From assembly GCF_008274625.1 (NCBI RefSeq), contig NZ_VTRU01000005.1:286582-350581 (forward strand): a DNA stretch of 64,000 nt, written 5' to 3'. This stretch comes from Chryseobacterium panacisoli (GTDB lineage: Bacteria > Bacteroidota > Bacteroidia > Flavobacteriales > Weeksellaceae). Below are positions 34,233-43,372 of the stretch, piece by piece. Position numbers and translations under genes: made by a program. The notes below the pieces were generated by a model. It did not search any database and had not been told where the DNA came from. It saw only the letters and a program-made list of their open reading frames with translations. Position 1 is the first letter of the stretch, and every line of letters begins with the position of its first letter.

Positions 34233-35894
34233 TTATTCCTCAGACATAACCTCATCATAAGTAACAGGATCTGTAACCTCCTGATACTGTTCCCATTCTG
34301 CTTCCAGCTGTTTATTGGTTTTCATATCTTCTTCAAGCTTCAAGGTTTCGCGGTATTGTTTGGCCTCCGCTGCCAGTGTCCATTTACAGCTAATATTCAT
34401 AGAATCAAGATAATTTCTGATATCGTGAATATTTAATTTAAAAAATTCTTTTCTTGGATTAATTTTATTCAACTGGCTTTTTAAAAACTTCTTATGAAGC
34501 TGTTTCTCTAAAGCCGGAGCATCTTCAGCATAAATCATAGCATGAACATCAAACTCAAAAGGAACACTTGCATCCCCAAGCTCACGAACACGATCAAGAG
34601 GCTCCAGACGTCTTGTCATACCAATTTTATATACATCTTCTCCAAATGAGCCAATGTTTGAAATAATATAAACATTTCCTGTTCTGGTCTGCTGTGCCAT
34701 AGATATTGCTCTTTGATTTTTTTCCTCTGCCTGGCTAAGCTTTTGCTGTAATTCTTCCAGCTTTTGCTGAAAAAGTATTTTCTGTTCTTCATTAGCTTTC
34801 GCGACCTGAGATTCTGCTCTTTCTATCAGCTTTTTTAAGGTCTGTTCTTCTTTTTCAGCCTCTTTTATTGCCTTCTCATATTCTTTACGGGCTCTTTCCT
34901 CTTCTCGAATCTGCTCACGAATCTGCCTTTGTTCTTCCTGTTCCTGCCATTTTAGCTCCTGGGCAACAACTGCCCATCTTAGTTCTTCGACTCTTGCACT
35001 ATGATACACCTCTGATATTCTTGCATTTCTAAAAGCTTGTCCATTAAAGTTTACCAATTGAAATGCATCGTCCATCTTTTGTTTCAATATGCCAAAGTTA
35101 TCTTTCTTTACGGAAGCTAAAATAGAGTCTACCTTTCCATTATAAGCATCAATAACAAAATCAATCGCTGTATTCCTTCTTGACTCATCCATATAATCAC
35201 AGATACCCGCCTGTCTGCTAACAATCATAAGTTTATTGTTTTGTCGAAGCTTTTTAAGATTGTCACCGGCCTCCTTATGGCTGAAATCTTCTGCCAGTTC
35301 ATCCAATAAAGTATAAGTTGGAACCAAATATTCATTGCCATAGCCCTCAATGACATTTTTCATTGCTTTTATTCTGTCCGCTATCTGATCAGCCTCCCTT
35401 AAACTTCGATAAGCGTCACCACCTATTGATTCTGCTCTCGCTTCAGCATTATCTACAATACGCTTAGCTTCATTTACGGCATTTTCGTAGAGTAATTCTA
35501 TCTCTCTGGTTTTTTTCTCAGTATTTTCCTTTACATTTCTGCGAAGCTCTCGGGCTTCAAGTTGAGCATTAGAAAGCTCTTGTCCGGCCTTCTCTCTTAA
35601 TCTCAAGCTATCTCTTTCTGCTTTTTTAAGAAGATAATCACATTCAACTTTAATATCAATAATGTCCTGATACTTTCGGAGTGCATCATTATGCTGCATC
35701 AGTTCAGCTACTTTTTTGTTGAGAGTATTCTTATCAAGCTGTAATCTGGATCTCTCCATTTTCAGTTCATTATTCTCTCTTTTTAAATTGGTAATCAGTG
35801 TATCTTTCCTAAGTGATTCTTTTTTAAATTTCCCTGATGTACCAAATGCATAGAGCATCAGTATAAACAAAATAATAATCAATAAAACTGCCAT
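34233..35894 (-). CDS. Membrane-anchored coiled-coil DUF4041 / GIY-YIG (T5orf172) protein
   Basis: 553 residues. One N-terminal membrane helix (residues 2-20), then a long coiled coil (~25-130) rich in Glu/Lys/Arg, the DUF4041-like region (~150-320) with 'NAEARAESIGGDAYRSL', a second coiled coil (~325-400) with repeated 'EKEEQTLKKL', then a GIY-YIG-type domain: 'TGNVYIISNIGSFGEDVYKIGMTRRLEPLDRVREL' to '...EKQLHKKF'. The catalytic Tyr, Arg and a Glu are seen (VYKIGMTRRL; ALEKQLHKKF). T5orf172 domains are linked to DNA binding or cleavage and found in phages and mobile elements; a membrane-tethered version is unusual. Monocistronic. Role in defence is a possibility only. Confidence 0.75.
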   Translation of the reverse strand: MAVLLIIILFILMLYAFGTSGKFKKESLRKDTLITNLKRENNELKMERSRLQLDKNTLNKKVAELMQHNDALRKYQDIIDIKVECDYLLKKAERDSLRLREKAGQELSNAQLEARELRRNVKENTEKKTREIELLYENAVNEAKRIVDNAEARAESIGGDAYRSLREADQIADRIKAMKNVIEGYGNEYLVPTYTLLDELAEDFSHKEAGDNLKKLRQNNKLMIVSRQAGICDYMDESRRNTAIDFVIDAYNGKVDSILASVKKDNFGILKQKMDDAFQLVNFNGQAFRNARISEVYHSARVEELRWAVVAQELKWQEQEEQRQIREQIREEERARKEYEKAIKEAEKEEQTLKKLIERAESQVAKANEEQKILFQQKLEELQQKLSQAEEKNQRAISMAQQTRTGNVYIISNIGSFGEDVYKIGMTRRLEPLDRVRELGDASVPFEFDVHAMIYAEDAPALEKQLHKKFLKSQLNKINPRKEFFKLNIHDIRNYLDSMNISCKWTLAAEAKQYRETLKLEEDMKTNKQLEAEWEQYQEVTDPVTYDEVMSEE

Positions 35895-36102
35895 GGTTTC
35901 AAATTTTTACGGCAATATTAAATAAAAAAGACAGGTACAGCTTACGGAAAACCGTAACACTAAAAAGTCTATATTTTAAAAGTCATCTTTCATATTGAAG
36001 AATATTGGCCTCACGGATTACAGTGAATGTATCAATAACTTTGCAGTTTATAACAAATTTTGTAATTTCATTCGTTAAAACAGTCTGCCACAGACCATAC
36101 TT

Positions 36103-36858
36103 ATGGATAATGACTTCACCTATAATTTCATCGAACCTGATAAAGAAATCGCGGATTTTGTTGAAAATCTGGGAACTTTTCAGAACCTTTCGGATGAGGC
36201 TAAAGAAGTGGTGATCATTCCTGACGGAAGAATTGATTTATTTTTTTCACAGTCTGCTTCAGAGCCTTTTCATATTACCCTTCTCGGGCTGGAAACTTAT
36301 CCCGAACAAAGGTATATAGCACCCCATACTACCGCATTTATCATAAGTTTTAAACCTCTTGCAGTTGAATATATTTTAAATATCTCCATTGCAGACCTAT
36401 TGAATATTGGAAAAGAGCTTTCTCCCGATTTCTGGAATTTTAAAGCAGATGATTTAAAAGATTTTTCCTGCTGTTGTAAAAAAGCAATTCAAAAAATAAA
36501 AGAACTGCTTCCCTCAAAGGTAGATGAAAGAAAACGCAGACTTTTCGGATTGATTTATGCTTCAAAGGGCGAAATGAGCGTGCAGGAACTTTCTGAAAAA
36601 ACAGGCTGGAGCAGCAGACAGATCAACCGCTATTTTACCAAACAACTTGGTTTGTCATTAAAAGCCTATTCTACTATTCTGCGTTTCAGAAAGTCCTTAG
36701 AACACATTGCACAGGGAAGACTCTTTCCCGAACTTAATTACACGGATCAAAACCATTTCATCAAAGAAGTGAAGAAATTTTCAGGAGTTGCTCCTAAAGA
36801 ATTATCAAAAAATAAAAACGACCGATTTGTACTATTATCCGTGCTGAAAGGAAAATAA
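36103..36858 (+). CDS. AraC-family transcriptional regulator
   Basis: 251 residues. The N-terminal ~140 form an unknown ligand-binding beta-sheet ('VVIIPDGRIDLFFSQSASEPFHITLLGLE'). The C-terminal HTH pair is seen in 'MSVQELSEKTGWSSRQINRYFTKQLGLSLKAYSTILRFRKSLEHIAQG' and 'YTDQNHFIKEVKKFSGVAPKEL'. It is 27 bases upstream of the TetX-like monooxygenase on the same strand, so they are probably co-transcribed and the regulator may sense the oxygenase substrate. Confidence 0.87.
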   Translation: MDNDFTYNFIEPDKEIADFVENLGTFQNLSDEAKEVVIIPDGRIDLFFSQSASEPFHITLLGLETYPEQRYIAPHTTAFIISFKPLAVEYILNISIADLLNIGKELSPDFWNFKADDLKDFSCCCKKAIQKIKELLPSKVDERKRRLFGLIYASKGEMSVQELSEKTGWSSRQINRYFTKQLGLSLKAYSTILRFRKSLEHIAQGRLFPELNYTDQNHFIKEVKKFSGVAPKELSKNKNDRFVLLSVLKGK

Positions 36859-36885
36859 ATTTGCATTGTAAAATTTAAATAAACA

Positions 36886-38052
36886 ATGCTGATAGACAAT
36901 AAATCAATAGCAATCGTTGGCGGCGGTCCCGCAGGACTTACACTGGCAAGACTTTTACAGTTGAAAGGTACAGATGTAAAAGTATATGAAAGAGATTTCA
37001 ATAAACATGCACGGGTACAGGGTTCCCCTCTTGATATGCATGAAGATTCAGGGCTGGCAGCCATCCGCAAAGCCGAGCTGCTGGAAGAATTTAAAAAGAC
37101 TTTCCGCCCCGGAGCAGACAGAACCCTGATCATGAATGAACAGGCTCAAATATTTTTCAATGATCATGAAACAAAACCTGAAGAAGATTTTGGCGAAGAA
37201 CATTTCCGTCCTGAAATAGACCGCGGGCCTCTAAGGAATATGCTTTTAGAATCATTACATCCTGAAACTGTAGTCTGGGACAGTCATTTTCTCACGATGG
37301 AACGCCTGAATGAAGGATGGCTTCTGCATTTCAAAAACGGAACTTCAGAATATGCAGATCTTGTTATTGCCGGTGATGGAGCCAATTCTAAAATACGGCC
37401 TTATCTTACTGATAGTAAACCTGTTTATTCCGAAATCATCATGCTGGAAGGCAATGTCTCAAAAGAAAATGCCCCTCAGATTGATGCTATGATTAAAGGT
37501 GGAAAAATAATGGCATTTGGAAATACCAAAAATATCTTATTAGGTCAGAAAGGCAATGGAGACCTTGGATTTTATGCAAGCTTTAAAGCTGATGAAAACT
37601 GGCCAGCTGACAGCGGTCTTGATTTTTCTGATCATACACAGATACTAAAATGGTTCAAAACAGAGTATTCCGGATGGAGCCCTGTCTGGGATGAGTTGTT
37701 TGAAAATGCTGTTACGCCGTTTATTCCGCGCCTGATCTACTCTATGCCTTCAGATCAGACCTGGGAAGCACAACCCAATCTGACACTGATTGGTGACGCG
37801 GCCCACGTAATGCCTCCATTTGCGGGAGAAGGTGCTAATATGGCCATGCTGGATGCCCTTGAGCTGAGTGAATATTTAACAAATAACAGCTACAGCACAT
37901 TACAGGAAGCTATTTCCGACTATGAACATCATATGCGTAAAAGAGCGGCTATTGCCACACAGGAATCTCTTGAAAATGGAGAACGGATGCATTCTGAAAA
38001 ATCACTAGCAACCATGCTGGATTTCTTTAATGGTCATATTACTTCATTATAA
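36886..38052 (+). CDS. FAD-dependent monooxygenase of the TetX-like family
   Basis: 388 residues, the length of TetX. FAD fold 'IAIVGGGPAGLTLARLLQ', 'VYERDFNKHARVQGSPLDMHEDSGLAAIRKAELL' and the flavin motif 'LIGDAAHVMPPFAGEGANMAMLDALEL' run parallel to TetX. But at the region matching the tetracycline-contacting 'HFGISFK' of TetX, this one reads 'GFYASFK' (His and Gly replaced by Gly and Tyr). So it may accept other polycyclic or phenolic compounds, or be a weak tetracycline inactivator. A terminator follows the stop directly. An AraC regulator precedes it. Confidence 0.85.
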   Translation: MLIDNKSIAIVGGGPAGLTLARLLQLKGTDVKVYERDFNKHARVQGSPLDMHEDSGLAAIRKAELLEEFKKTFRPGADRTLIMNEQAQIFFNDHETKPEEDFGEEHFRPEIDRGPLRNMLLESLHPETVVWDSHFLTMERLNEGWLLHFKNGTSEYADLVIAGDGANSKIRPYLTDSKPVYSEIIMLEGNVSKENAPQIDAMIKGGKIMAFGNTKNILLGQKGNGDLGFYASFKADENWPADSGLDFSDHTQILKWFKTEYSGWSPVWDELFENAVTPFIPRLIYSMPSDQTWEAQPNLTLIGDAAHVMPPFAGEGANMAMLDALELSEYLTNNSYSTLQEAISDYEHHMRKRAAIATQESLENGERMHSEKSLATMLDFFNGHITSL

Positions 38053-38054
38053 AC

Positions 38055-38087
38055 AAAAGGCTGCCTCAACCAGAGACAGCCTTTTTC
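38055..38087 (+). terminator. Terminator after the TetX-like gene
   Basis: AAAAGGCTG-CCTC near 38055-38067 pairs with GAGACAGCCTTTT near 38073-38085 around a short loop, followed by a T-run. Confidence 0.8.
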
Positions 38088-38147
38088 AGTTAAATAAACT
38101 TTTTTTCTCTCCGCTTTTTTAGATCCTGATGCGAAGATTCATGTGTG

Positions 38148-41147
38148 TTATTTCTTGATTAACTTAGTATTGTAAGTATTCTTATCATCTTTTATAGTGA
38201 TCACATACATTCCTTTTACCAAAGAAGCAACGTTGATTTTACCTTCAATTTTACCTTCCTGAACCAATCTTCCGTCTGCACTGTAGATTTTGTAATCTGC
38301 TTTACCTTTAAGGTTTTTCACTTCTACAAATGTATCTGCTGGGTTAGGATAAATAGATACCTCTGAAGATTTTGTGTCAATAGCCTCTCTCACAGCAAGA
38401 GCACCAGCAGTAATTTTAACAGGAAGATCCAAAATACCACCCGCATTGCTTGCCAGTTCACCACAAGTATCAGTAAGAGCTGCAGTTGAATATTTACCAA
38501 CAATTCTCATTCTTAATAATTTATCTCCTGTATATGATGTGGCTGGAACCGTAAAGTTATGATCTCCAAAATTTACAAGCCCTTTCGGAGCACCACCTGA
38601 TATACTGCTTACTCTCTCAGTAGCTTCAAATACTCCGTTTCTGTTATAATCAATCCAAACAGAGACATTTTCATTTGCAGCAGCAAGTAAGTTTACAACA
38701 GCAGGCTTTAGTGTATAAGAACTCCCCTGAACAAGATTCACTATTTTAGAAGGATCCTCGCTTAAGTCTATATATGATCTTGCAACCCCATTAAAGTAAT
38801 CCAAATTCGCTACTTTAACAGATACAATTCCGGCAAAATAAGGTGACCCTGAATTCAATATACAGTAATCAACTCCTGTCTTTAAACCTTTTGTTTTAAA
38901 TGTATAATTATTAGAAAAAGCTCCGGCAGCAGAGTTCACTACAGCTGCAACCTGTACTTCATAATTTGTTTCGTCTTCTAAGCTATTTAATACTAATGAA
39001 TTTGCCGGGCTCACTGCATTGGACCAATTTACAGTTCCTGCTTTTCTATAATTAACAGAATAGGTAGCTCCCGGAACACTGTTCCAAGATACCCTCGCTG
39101 TTGTTTTGAAAATCTCAGTATCTATAGTGGAAAGACCTGTAGGTGCTGACGTAGGAGATGTAGGTGCACTGCCCACAGTAATGGCAGGAGATACTGCGTA
39201 AAAAACGTTTCCTACAGCTGATATTCTTAATTTTACAGCTCCATTTATATTAGCCGGCATTTGTGCACTAAAGCTTCCGGTATTAGGAGTTGCTGCAACA
39301 AGGTTCGTCCAGCTGACTCCATTATCTGTAGTATAATCTATTTTTACGCTCGCTGTATTATAAGGTGCAGCATTCGTATTGGCAACATCCCAATAAATTG
39401 TGCTTACTGCATCATTATACAATACTGAAGATGCAGTAAGCCCATTGAATTTGAATGGACCATCATTCCCAACTGTTACTGTAGTTGTTGAGGTTGAAAC
39501 CATTGGGCGCTGAGCATTCAGATCTCTTACCGTTACAGCATAATTCAATGTTCGAGGGATATATGATACAGTTTCCCATCCCTGCTTATCTGTAAGTATT
39601 CCGTTCATCACAGTCTCCAGCTTAGGAAAATATCTTCTTCCGTTTGGTGTACCAGGAACTGATCTCGTTAAGGCTCCTTTGGGATTATACCCCCATCCGC
39701 TATCTCCTGAAATGGTAGAAAAATCATCTGTAGTATCGTTCTGCTCCCAAGTATAGTTTACAGCATCATTTTCAGCATCTGCAGCAGAAGCTTCAAGATA
39801 ATAAGCCGTTCCTTTAGGAATGTTATACGCTGACAATGGATTAATTGCCGGAGCTGTATTATTAATAATATTTTGAGATGCTCCACACGTAGATTTATTT
39901 TCTAAATTGGTCAGTACCTGATCAATGGATTTGTAATGAAAATATCCATCTGCGTTTGCCTGTACATTATCATAAGTAATCCCTGCATATCCCATGATTG
40001 TTGTTCCTCCTCCCGGTTCTACATTCGCTCCCTGAAGAGCATCTGTAACAGAAGTATTTGAAAATGTATGATTAGCTCCCAGCTGGTGCCCCATTTCATG
40101 TGCTGCGGTAAAGTCAAAAACTTCACCAACAGGTACAGGTCCCTGGGTATAAGCTGATCCTTTTTTAATTTCTGTATTATTGGCAGGATCTGTACAGACA
40201 ATCCCAATTCCACCGGCATTTCCACTTCTTTCTGCATTTTGATGAAGAACGTGCCCAATATCGTAGTTGGCATTTCCTACTGCAGAAGTAAGAGTCTGCT
40301 GTAACTGAAGATTTAAATTATCTGTATAAGGATCAGATGCAGCATCAAGATATATAATCTGTGGAAGGTTCTGAACTGTTAAATGAGTACCAAAATCTCT
40401 TTCAAAAACACCATTTATACGGGTCATGGTATTGTTCATTGCTGCCAAAACAACTCCTTTTTTCACATCATCTGTTGCGTTGGCAGGAGTTCCCGCTGCG
40501 GTCAATTGATATTGGCTGTATTCTCCGGTAACGGATAATGCCATTCTAAAATTTCTGTATTTTGTATTGGTAGGTCTGCTGGTAATTCCCACTCCGGAAA
40601 GCATTTTTTTACCATTTTCTACCAGCTTATTTATATTTTTAAAATCATACTCCCCGGTATCACATTTAAAACCATGCTCCCCTGTTTCTTTTGATTTATA
40701 AAATACACCGTAAGTTTGTTTATCCGTACTTATGGGTTCTATAAATTGGAATACACCGTCTTTAATAATCATAGACTGCATGTCAGTAGGGGATGTACTG
40801 AATCTTAAATATTTAGAAGTATCATCCACACCAATTCCCACATAGGAGCCCAGCTGATACCTGTCTACAAGCGATTGATCCATTACAGGATTGCTATAGA
40901 CAGCAAATTTTTCAATCTTTCCTTCTGCTGTTGGCAAAGAAATAATAACAGGACGTGCATTCTTTCCCGTTTCTTCAGCATTTTTCAGCATTTCCCTCAA
41001 AGACTTCAGATCAACTCTGTAAGAATGCTGTACTTCTACACCTTCTCTTACCTGCGAAGATTTTTGAGAAACAGATTCCCATCTCTGAGCATTGAAAGCT
41101 GTAAAACAAGACGCTAATGCGCAAACAAATAAAATTCTTTTTTTCAT
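38148..41147 (-). CDS. Secreted reprolysin-like zinc metalloprotease with FN3, GEVED and T9SS sorting domains
   Basis: 999 residues. Signal peptide ends at 'CFTAFNAQ'. A propeptide (~20-200) is followed by the catalytic domain (~205-440) with 'AAHEMGHQLGANHTF', the HExxHxxGxxH site of metzincins, and a Met-turn near 'TIMGYAG'. Then a domain with 'YYLEASAADAENDAVNYTWEQND', a FN3 domain (~660-750), a GEVED-like domain ('VSVWIDYNRNGVFEATERV', ~840-920) and a type A T9SS sorting domain (~930-999). Homologues are secreted proteases, some tied to virulence or nutrition. Monocistronic. Confidence 0.87.
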   Translation of the reverse strand: MKKRILFVCALASCFTAFNAQRWESVSQKSSQVREGVEVQHSYRVDLKSLREMLKNAEETGKNARPVIISLPTAEGKIEKFAVYSNPVMDQSLVDRYQLGSYVGIGVDDTSKYLRFSTSPTDMQSMIIKDGVFQFIEPISTDKQTYGVFYKSKETGEHGFKCDTGEYDFKNINKLVENGKKMLSGVGITSRPTNTKYRNFRMALSVTGEYSQYQLTAAGTPANATDDVKKGVVLAAMNNTMTRINGVFERDFGTHLTVQNLPQIIYLDAASDPYTDNLNLQLQQTLTSAVGNANYDIGHVLHQNAERSGNAGGIGIVCTDPANNTEIKKGSAYTQGPVPVGEVFDFTAAHEMGHQLGANHTFSNTSVTDALQGANVEPGGGTTIMGYAGITYDNVQANADGYFHYKSIDQVLTNLENKSTCGASQNIINNTAPAINPLSAYNIPKGTAYYLEASAADAENDAVNYTWEQNDTTDDFSTISGDSGWGYNPKGALTRSVPGTPNGRRYFPKLETVMNGILTDKQGWETVSYIPRTLNYAVTVRDLNAQRPMVSTSTTTVTVGNDGPFKFNGLTASSVLYNDAVSTIYWDVANTNAAPYNTASVKIDYTTDNGVSWTNLVAATPNTGSFSAQMPANINGAVKLRISAVGNVFYAVSPAITVGSAPTSPTSAPTGLSTIDTEIFKTTARVSWNSVPGATYSVNYRKAGTVNWSNAVSPANSLVLNSLEDETNYEVQVAAVVNSAAGAFSNNYTFKTKGLKTGVDYCILNSGSPYFAGIVSVKVANLDYFNGVARSYIDLSEDPSKIVNLVQGSSYTLKPAVVNLLAAANENVSVWIDYNRNGVFEATERVSSISGGAPKGLVNFGDHNFTVPATSYTGDKLLRMRIVGKYSTAALTDTCGELASNAGGILDLPVKITAGALAVREAIDTKSSEVSIYPNPADTFVEVKNLKGKADYKIYSADGRLVQEGKIEGKINVASLVKGMYVITIKDDKNTYNTKLIKK

Positions 41148-41625
41148 AAAGCTCTATTAAAAGTTACTTTGGAAGAATATATTGCGGTTTTTATTGAAAG
41201 GATTATCGAGCTTCTATACTTAAAGATACCGACAAACATTATCATAAATTCAATAAAACAAAATATATCATGTGATATTCACAACAAAACTCTTTGCAAA
41301 ACTTATATTTTCTGAATAAAAAACAAAAAAAAACGATACTACACAGATACAACATAATCGTAAGTACATATATACCAATGACTTATAGTTCAGCCCTAAT
41401 TATTTGTTTATTTCTTAGAGATTTCAAAAAGATGAAATTATTTGAGTGTTTTTATCAATATACTTATTAAAAACCTTGAAAATCAGGCTAAAAAATATTT
41501 TATAAAGAGTCTATTATTTTAGAATACAAGCTAAAAAAGCAAGTTACTTCAGCACTGTTGATTCTTTTTTTAAAAAAAATCTTTAAATTCAACATAAAAC
41601 ATAATACACTAATTATCAATCAATT

Positions 41626-41672
41626 AAAAAAGCAAATACACGATGTAGTATTCGTGTAGTATAGCTTTTTTT
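41626..41672. terminator. Bidirectional terminator-like hairpin
   Basis: AAAAAAGC (41626-41633) pairs with GCTTTTTT (41664-41671), with an inner ACACG/CGTGT stem. It can end minus-strand transcription from the TPR regulator gene or plus-strand transcripts. The rest of the 644-base gap between the protease and regulator genes has no ORF. Confidence 0.6.
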
Positions 41673-41707
41673 CTTGTTTCGGTTAAAAATTTTCATATTT
41701 GGACAAA

Positions 41708-41788
41708 GAAACCACAAAAAAATCCAAGTGGTGAAAAGAGAATATTTCGAGTACTGTCTGACATGATGAATCAGACAGTTTTTTTTTA
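41708..41788 (+). ncRNA. Candidate small RNA with strong terminator
   Basis: A very strong plus-strand terminator (ACTGTCTGA 41753-41761 / TCAGACAGT 41771-41779, then nine T) has no plus-strand gene upstream of it. About 50 bases before lies a -7-like CATATTTG (41694-41701) with a TTG 17 bases further up. The predicted ~80-nt transcript also holds an ACCAC/GTGGT hairpin (41711-41732). I know no family match. Confidence 0.35.
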
Positions 41789-41791
41789 AAA

Positions 41792-43216
41792 TTATTTCAA
41801 GGTATCAAAGAAATGATAAATATCCGTTTCTCCTGGAATATTCAGTTTTTTTCTTATTCTGTATTTTTTCTGTTGGACACTTCTATGCTGAACCAAAGTA
41901 TAATTTGCAATTTCTTTGGATGTAAAATGCAGTTTCAGCATCGCACAAAAAATCAATTCAGAACTTTCAAGACCGGGATTAATTATTAAAAGCTGATCTA
42001 TAAATTCAGGATAAGCTTCTTTAAAACGATTCAGAAACTCAGGATCATTCTTCTTACCAAGTTCTATAATCTCTTCCTGCTTGTTGTCATTCATTCTGAT
42101 TTTCAGATTTTCGGCTTCTATCGTAAGTACCTCTTTTCTTTTCCCCAAAGCCCTGATAATTCTCCATGCATACAATCCTAGCAGAGAAAGACCCGCCAGT
42201 GATAAAAAGAAAATCCAGTATATTTTATTTTTATGATGGTCTGCATCCTGTTGGGCTCCGGTAATAAAGGATTCCATATCCTGATTGATTGTGGCCAGTA
42301 AAGATGTATTAGTTTTATAATAAGCCTCTGTATATGCTTTCAAATAAAGGTATGCTTTTTCTTTATCCCCAGTATGTTCATACAATATCCTGAGATCGTT
42401 ATAAATATATTTGCCATAGTAGGCATAGATACGTTTAGTTTTTTCATTAATTTTCAAAGCCTTCTTAAGGGTTTCTTCTGCCTTATCGTATTGTTTGTTG
42501 GTAAGAAAATATTCTCCCATTATAGTATTGGCATACAGGGCAATTCCGTCTTCTTTTCCTCTTATATTAGCTTTATTATAAGCAGTAGAAACGTATTTGT
42601 ATGCAGAATCTTTATTCTTATGCATATAAACATAATCACCTATTGCACAATCGGTAAGACCTGTGCTATCCATTTTTTTTGCCCTGTGAAAATATTCAAG
42701 TGCTTTTTTGTAATCTTTTTTTTGGATAAAATAAAGGGCCTGTCTGAAATAAATACTGAAAAGAAGGTCATTTTTAAGTTCAGATTGACCGCTTTTCTGT
42801 ATCAGGCTCATCGCTTCATTATTATATTGAAAAGCTTTGTCAACCCTCCGGAGTTCTATATTGAACCGGCCGTAAACATTATAAAACCTGGCTTTGTGTA
42901 TATTATCTTCCGAATGATCCAGAATTTCTTTTGCATTATCAAAAAGAATCTGAGATTTTTGAAAATTTTCTAATGAAATATTAAGCTCAGCCAGATTGAT
43001 ATAGCAAAGCGCTTTTCCATCAGCATAATTTATTTTATCAGCCAGTTTATAATACTTTTTATTAAGATTGATCAGAGAATCATATTCTCCGGCCACTCTG
43101 AACTTCTCGTTCTGCTTCAGAAGAGAAATATCAAATTTCTTTTCAGCCTCCTTCTTTGAATGAGAATGGCATGAAACTAAAATAATAAGTAAAACAGCAA
43201 GAAAAATACGTGTCAT
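41792..43216 (-). CDS. TPR-repeat membrane-linked HTH regulator (paralogue A)
   Basis: 474 residues. The signal/lipobox-like start (MTRIFLAVLLIILVSC) is followed by tetratricopeptide-like helix pairs (~25-310), one membrane helix (~328-350, 'IYWIFFLSLAGLSLLGLYAW') and a C-terminal ~65-residue HTH module ('LIFCAMLKLHFTSKEIANYTLVQHRSVQQKKYRIRKKLNI') of the LuxR-like class. The architecture puts sensing TPRs outside and DNA binding inside. No kinase or receiver domain is seen. The paralogue follows upstream 156 bases away. The ligand and targets are unknown. Confidence 0.75.
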   Translation of the reverse strand: MTRIFLAVLLIILVSCHSHSKKEAEKKFDISLLKQNEKFRVAGEYDSLINLNKKYYKLADKINYADGKALCYINLAELNISLENFQKSQILFDNAKEILDHSEDNIHKARFYNVYGRFNIELRRVDKAFQYNNEAMSLIQKSGQSELKNDLLFSIYFRQALYFIQKKDYKKALEYFHRAKKMDSTGLTDCAIGDYVYMHKNKDSAYKYVSTAYNKANIRGKEDGIALYANTIMGEYFLTNKQYDKAEETLKKALKINEKTKRIYAYYGKYIYNDLRILYEHTGDKEKAYLYLKAYTEAYYKTNTSLLATINQDMESFITGAQQDADHHKNKIYWIFFLSLAGLSLLGLYAWRIIRALGKRKEVLTIEAENLKIRMNDNKQEEIIELGKKNDPEFLNRFKEAYPEFIDQLLIINPGLESSELIFCAMLKLHFTSKEIANYTLVQHRSVQQKKYRIRKKLNIPGETDIYHFFDTLK

Positions 43217-43372
43217 ATGTTTCTCTATTTAAGCTAAATTCCTGTATAAATTATGATTACAAATGATCTATCAGAATAAATTATACTCATTTTTTCTCTA
43301 GTAGTGCTTCTGTTAAAATAATAAAATCTTTTATAAAACAGAATCCGGCATCTTTTATTGTGATGAATTTTT

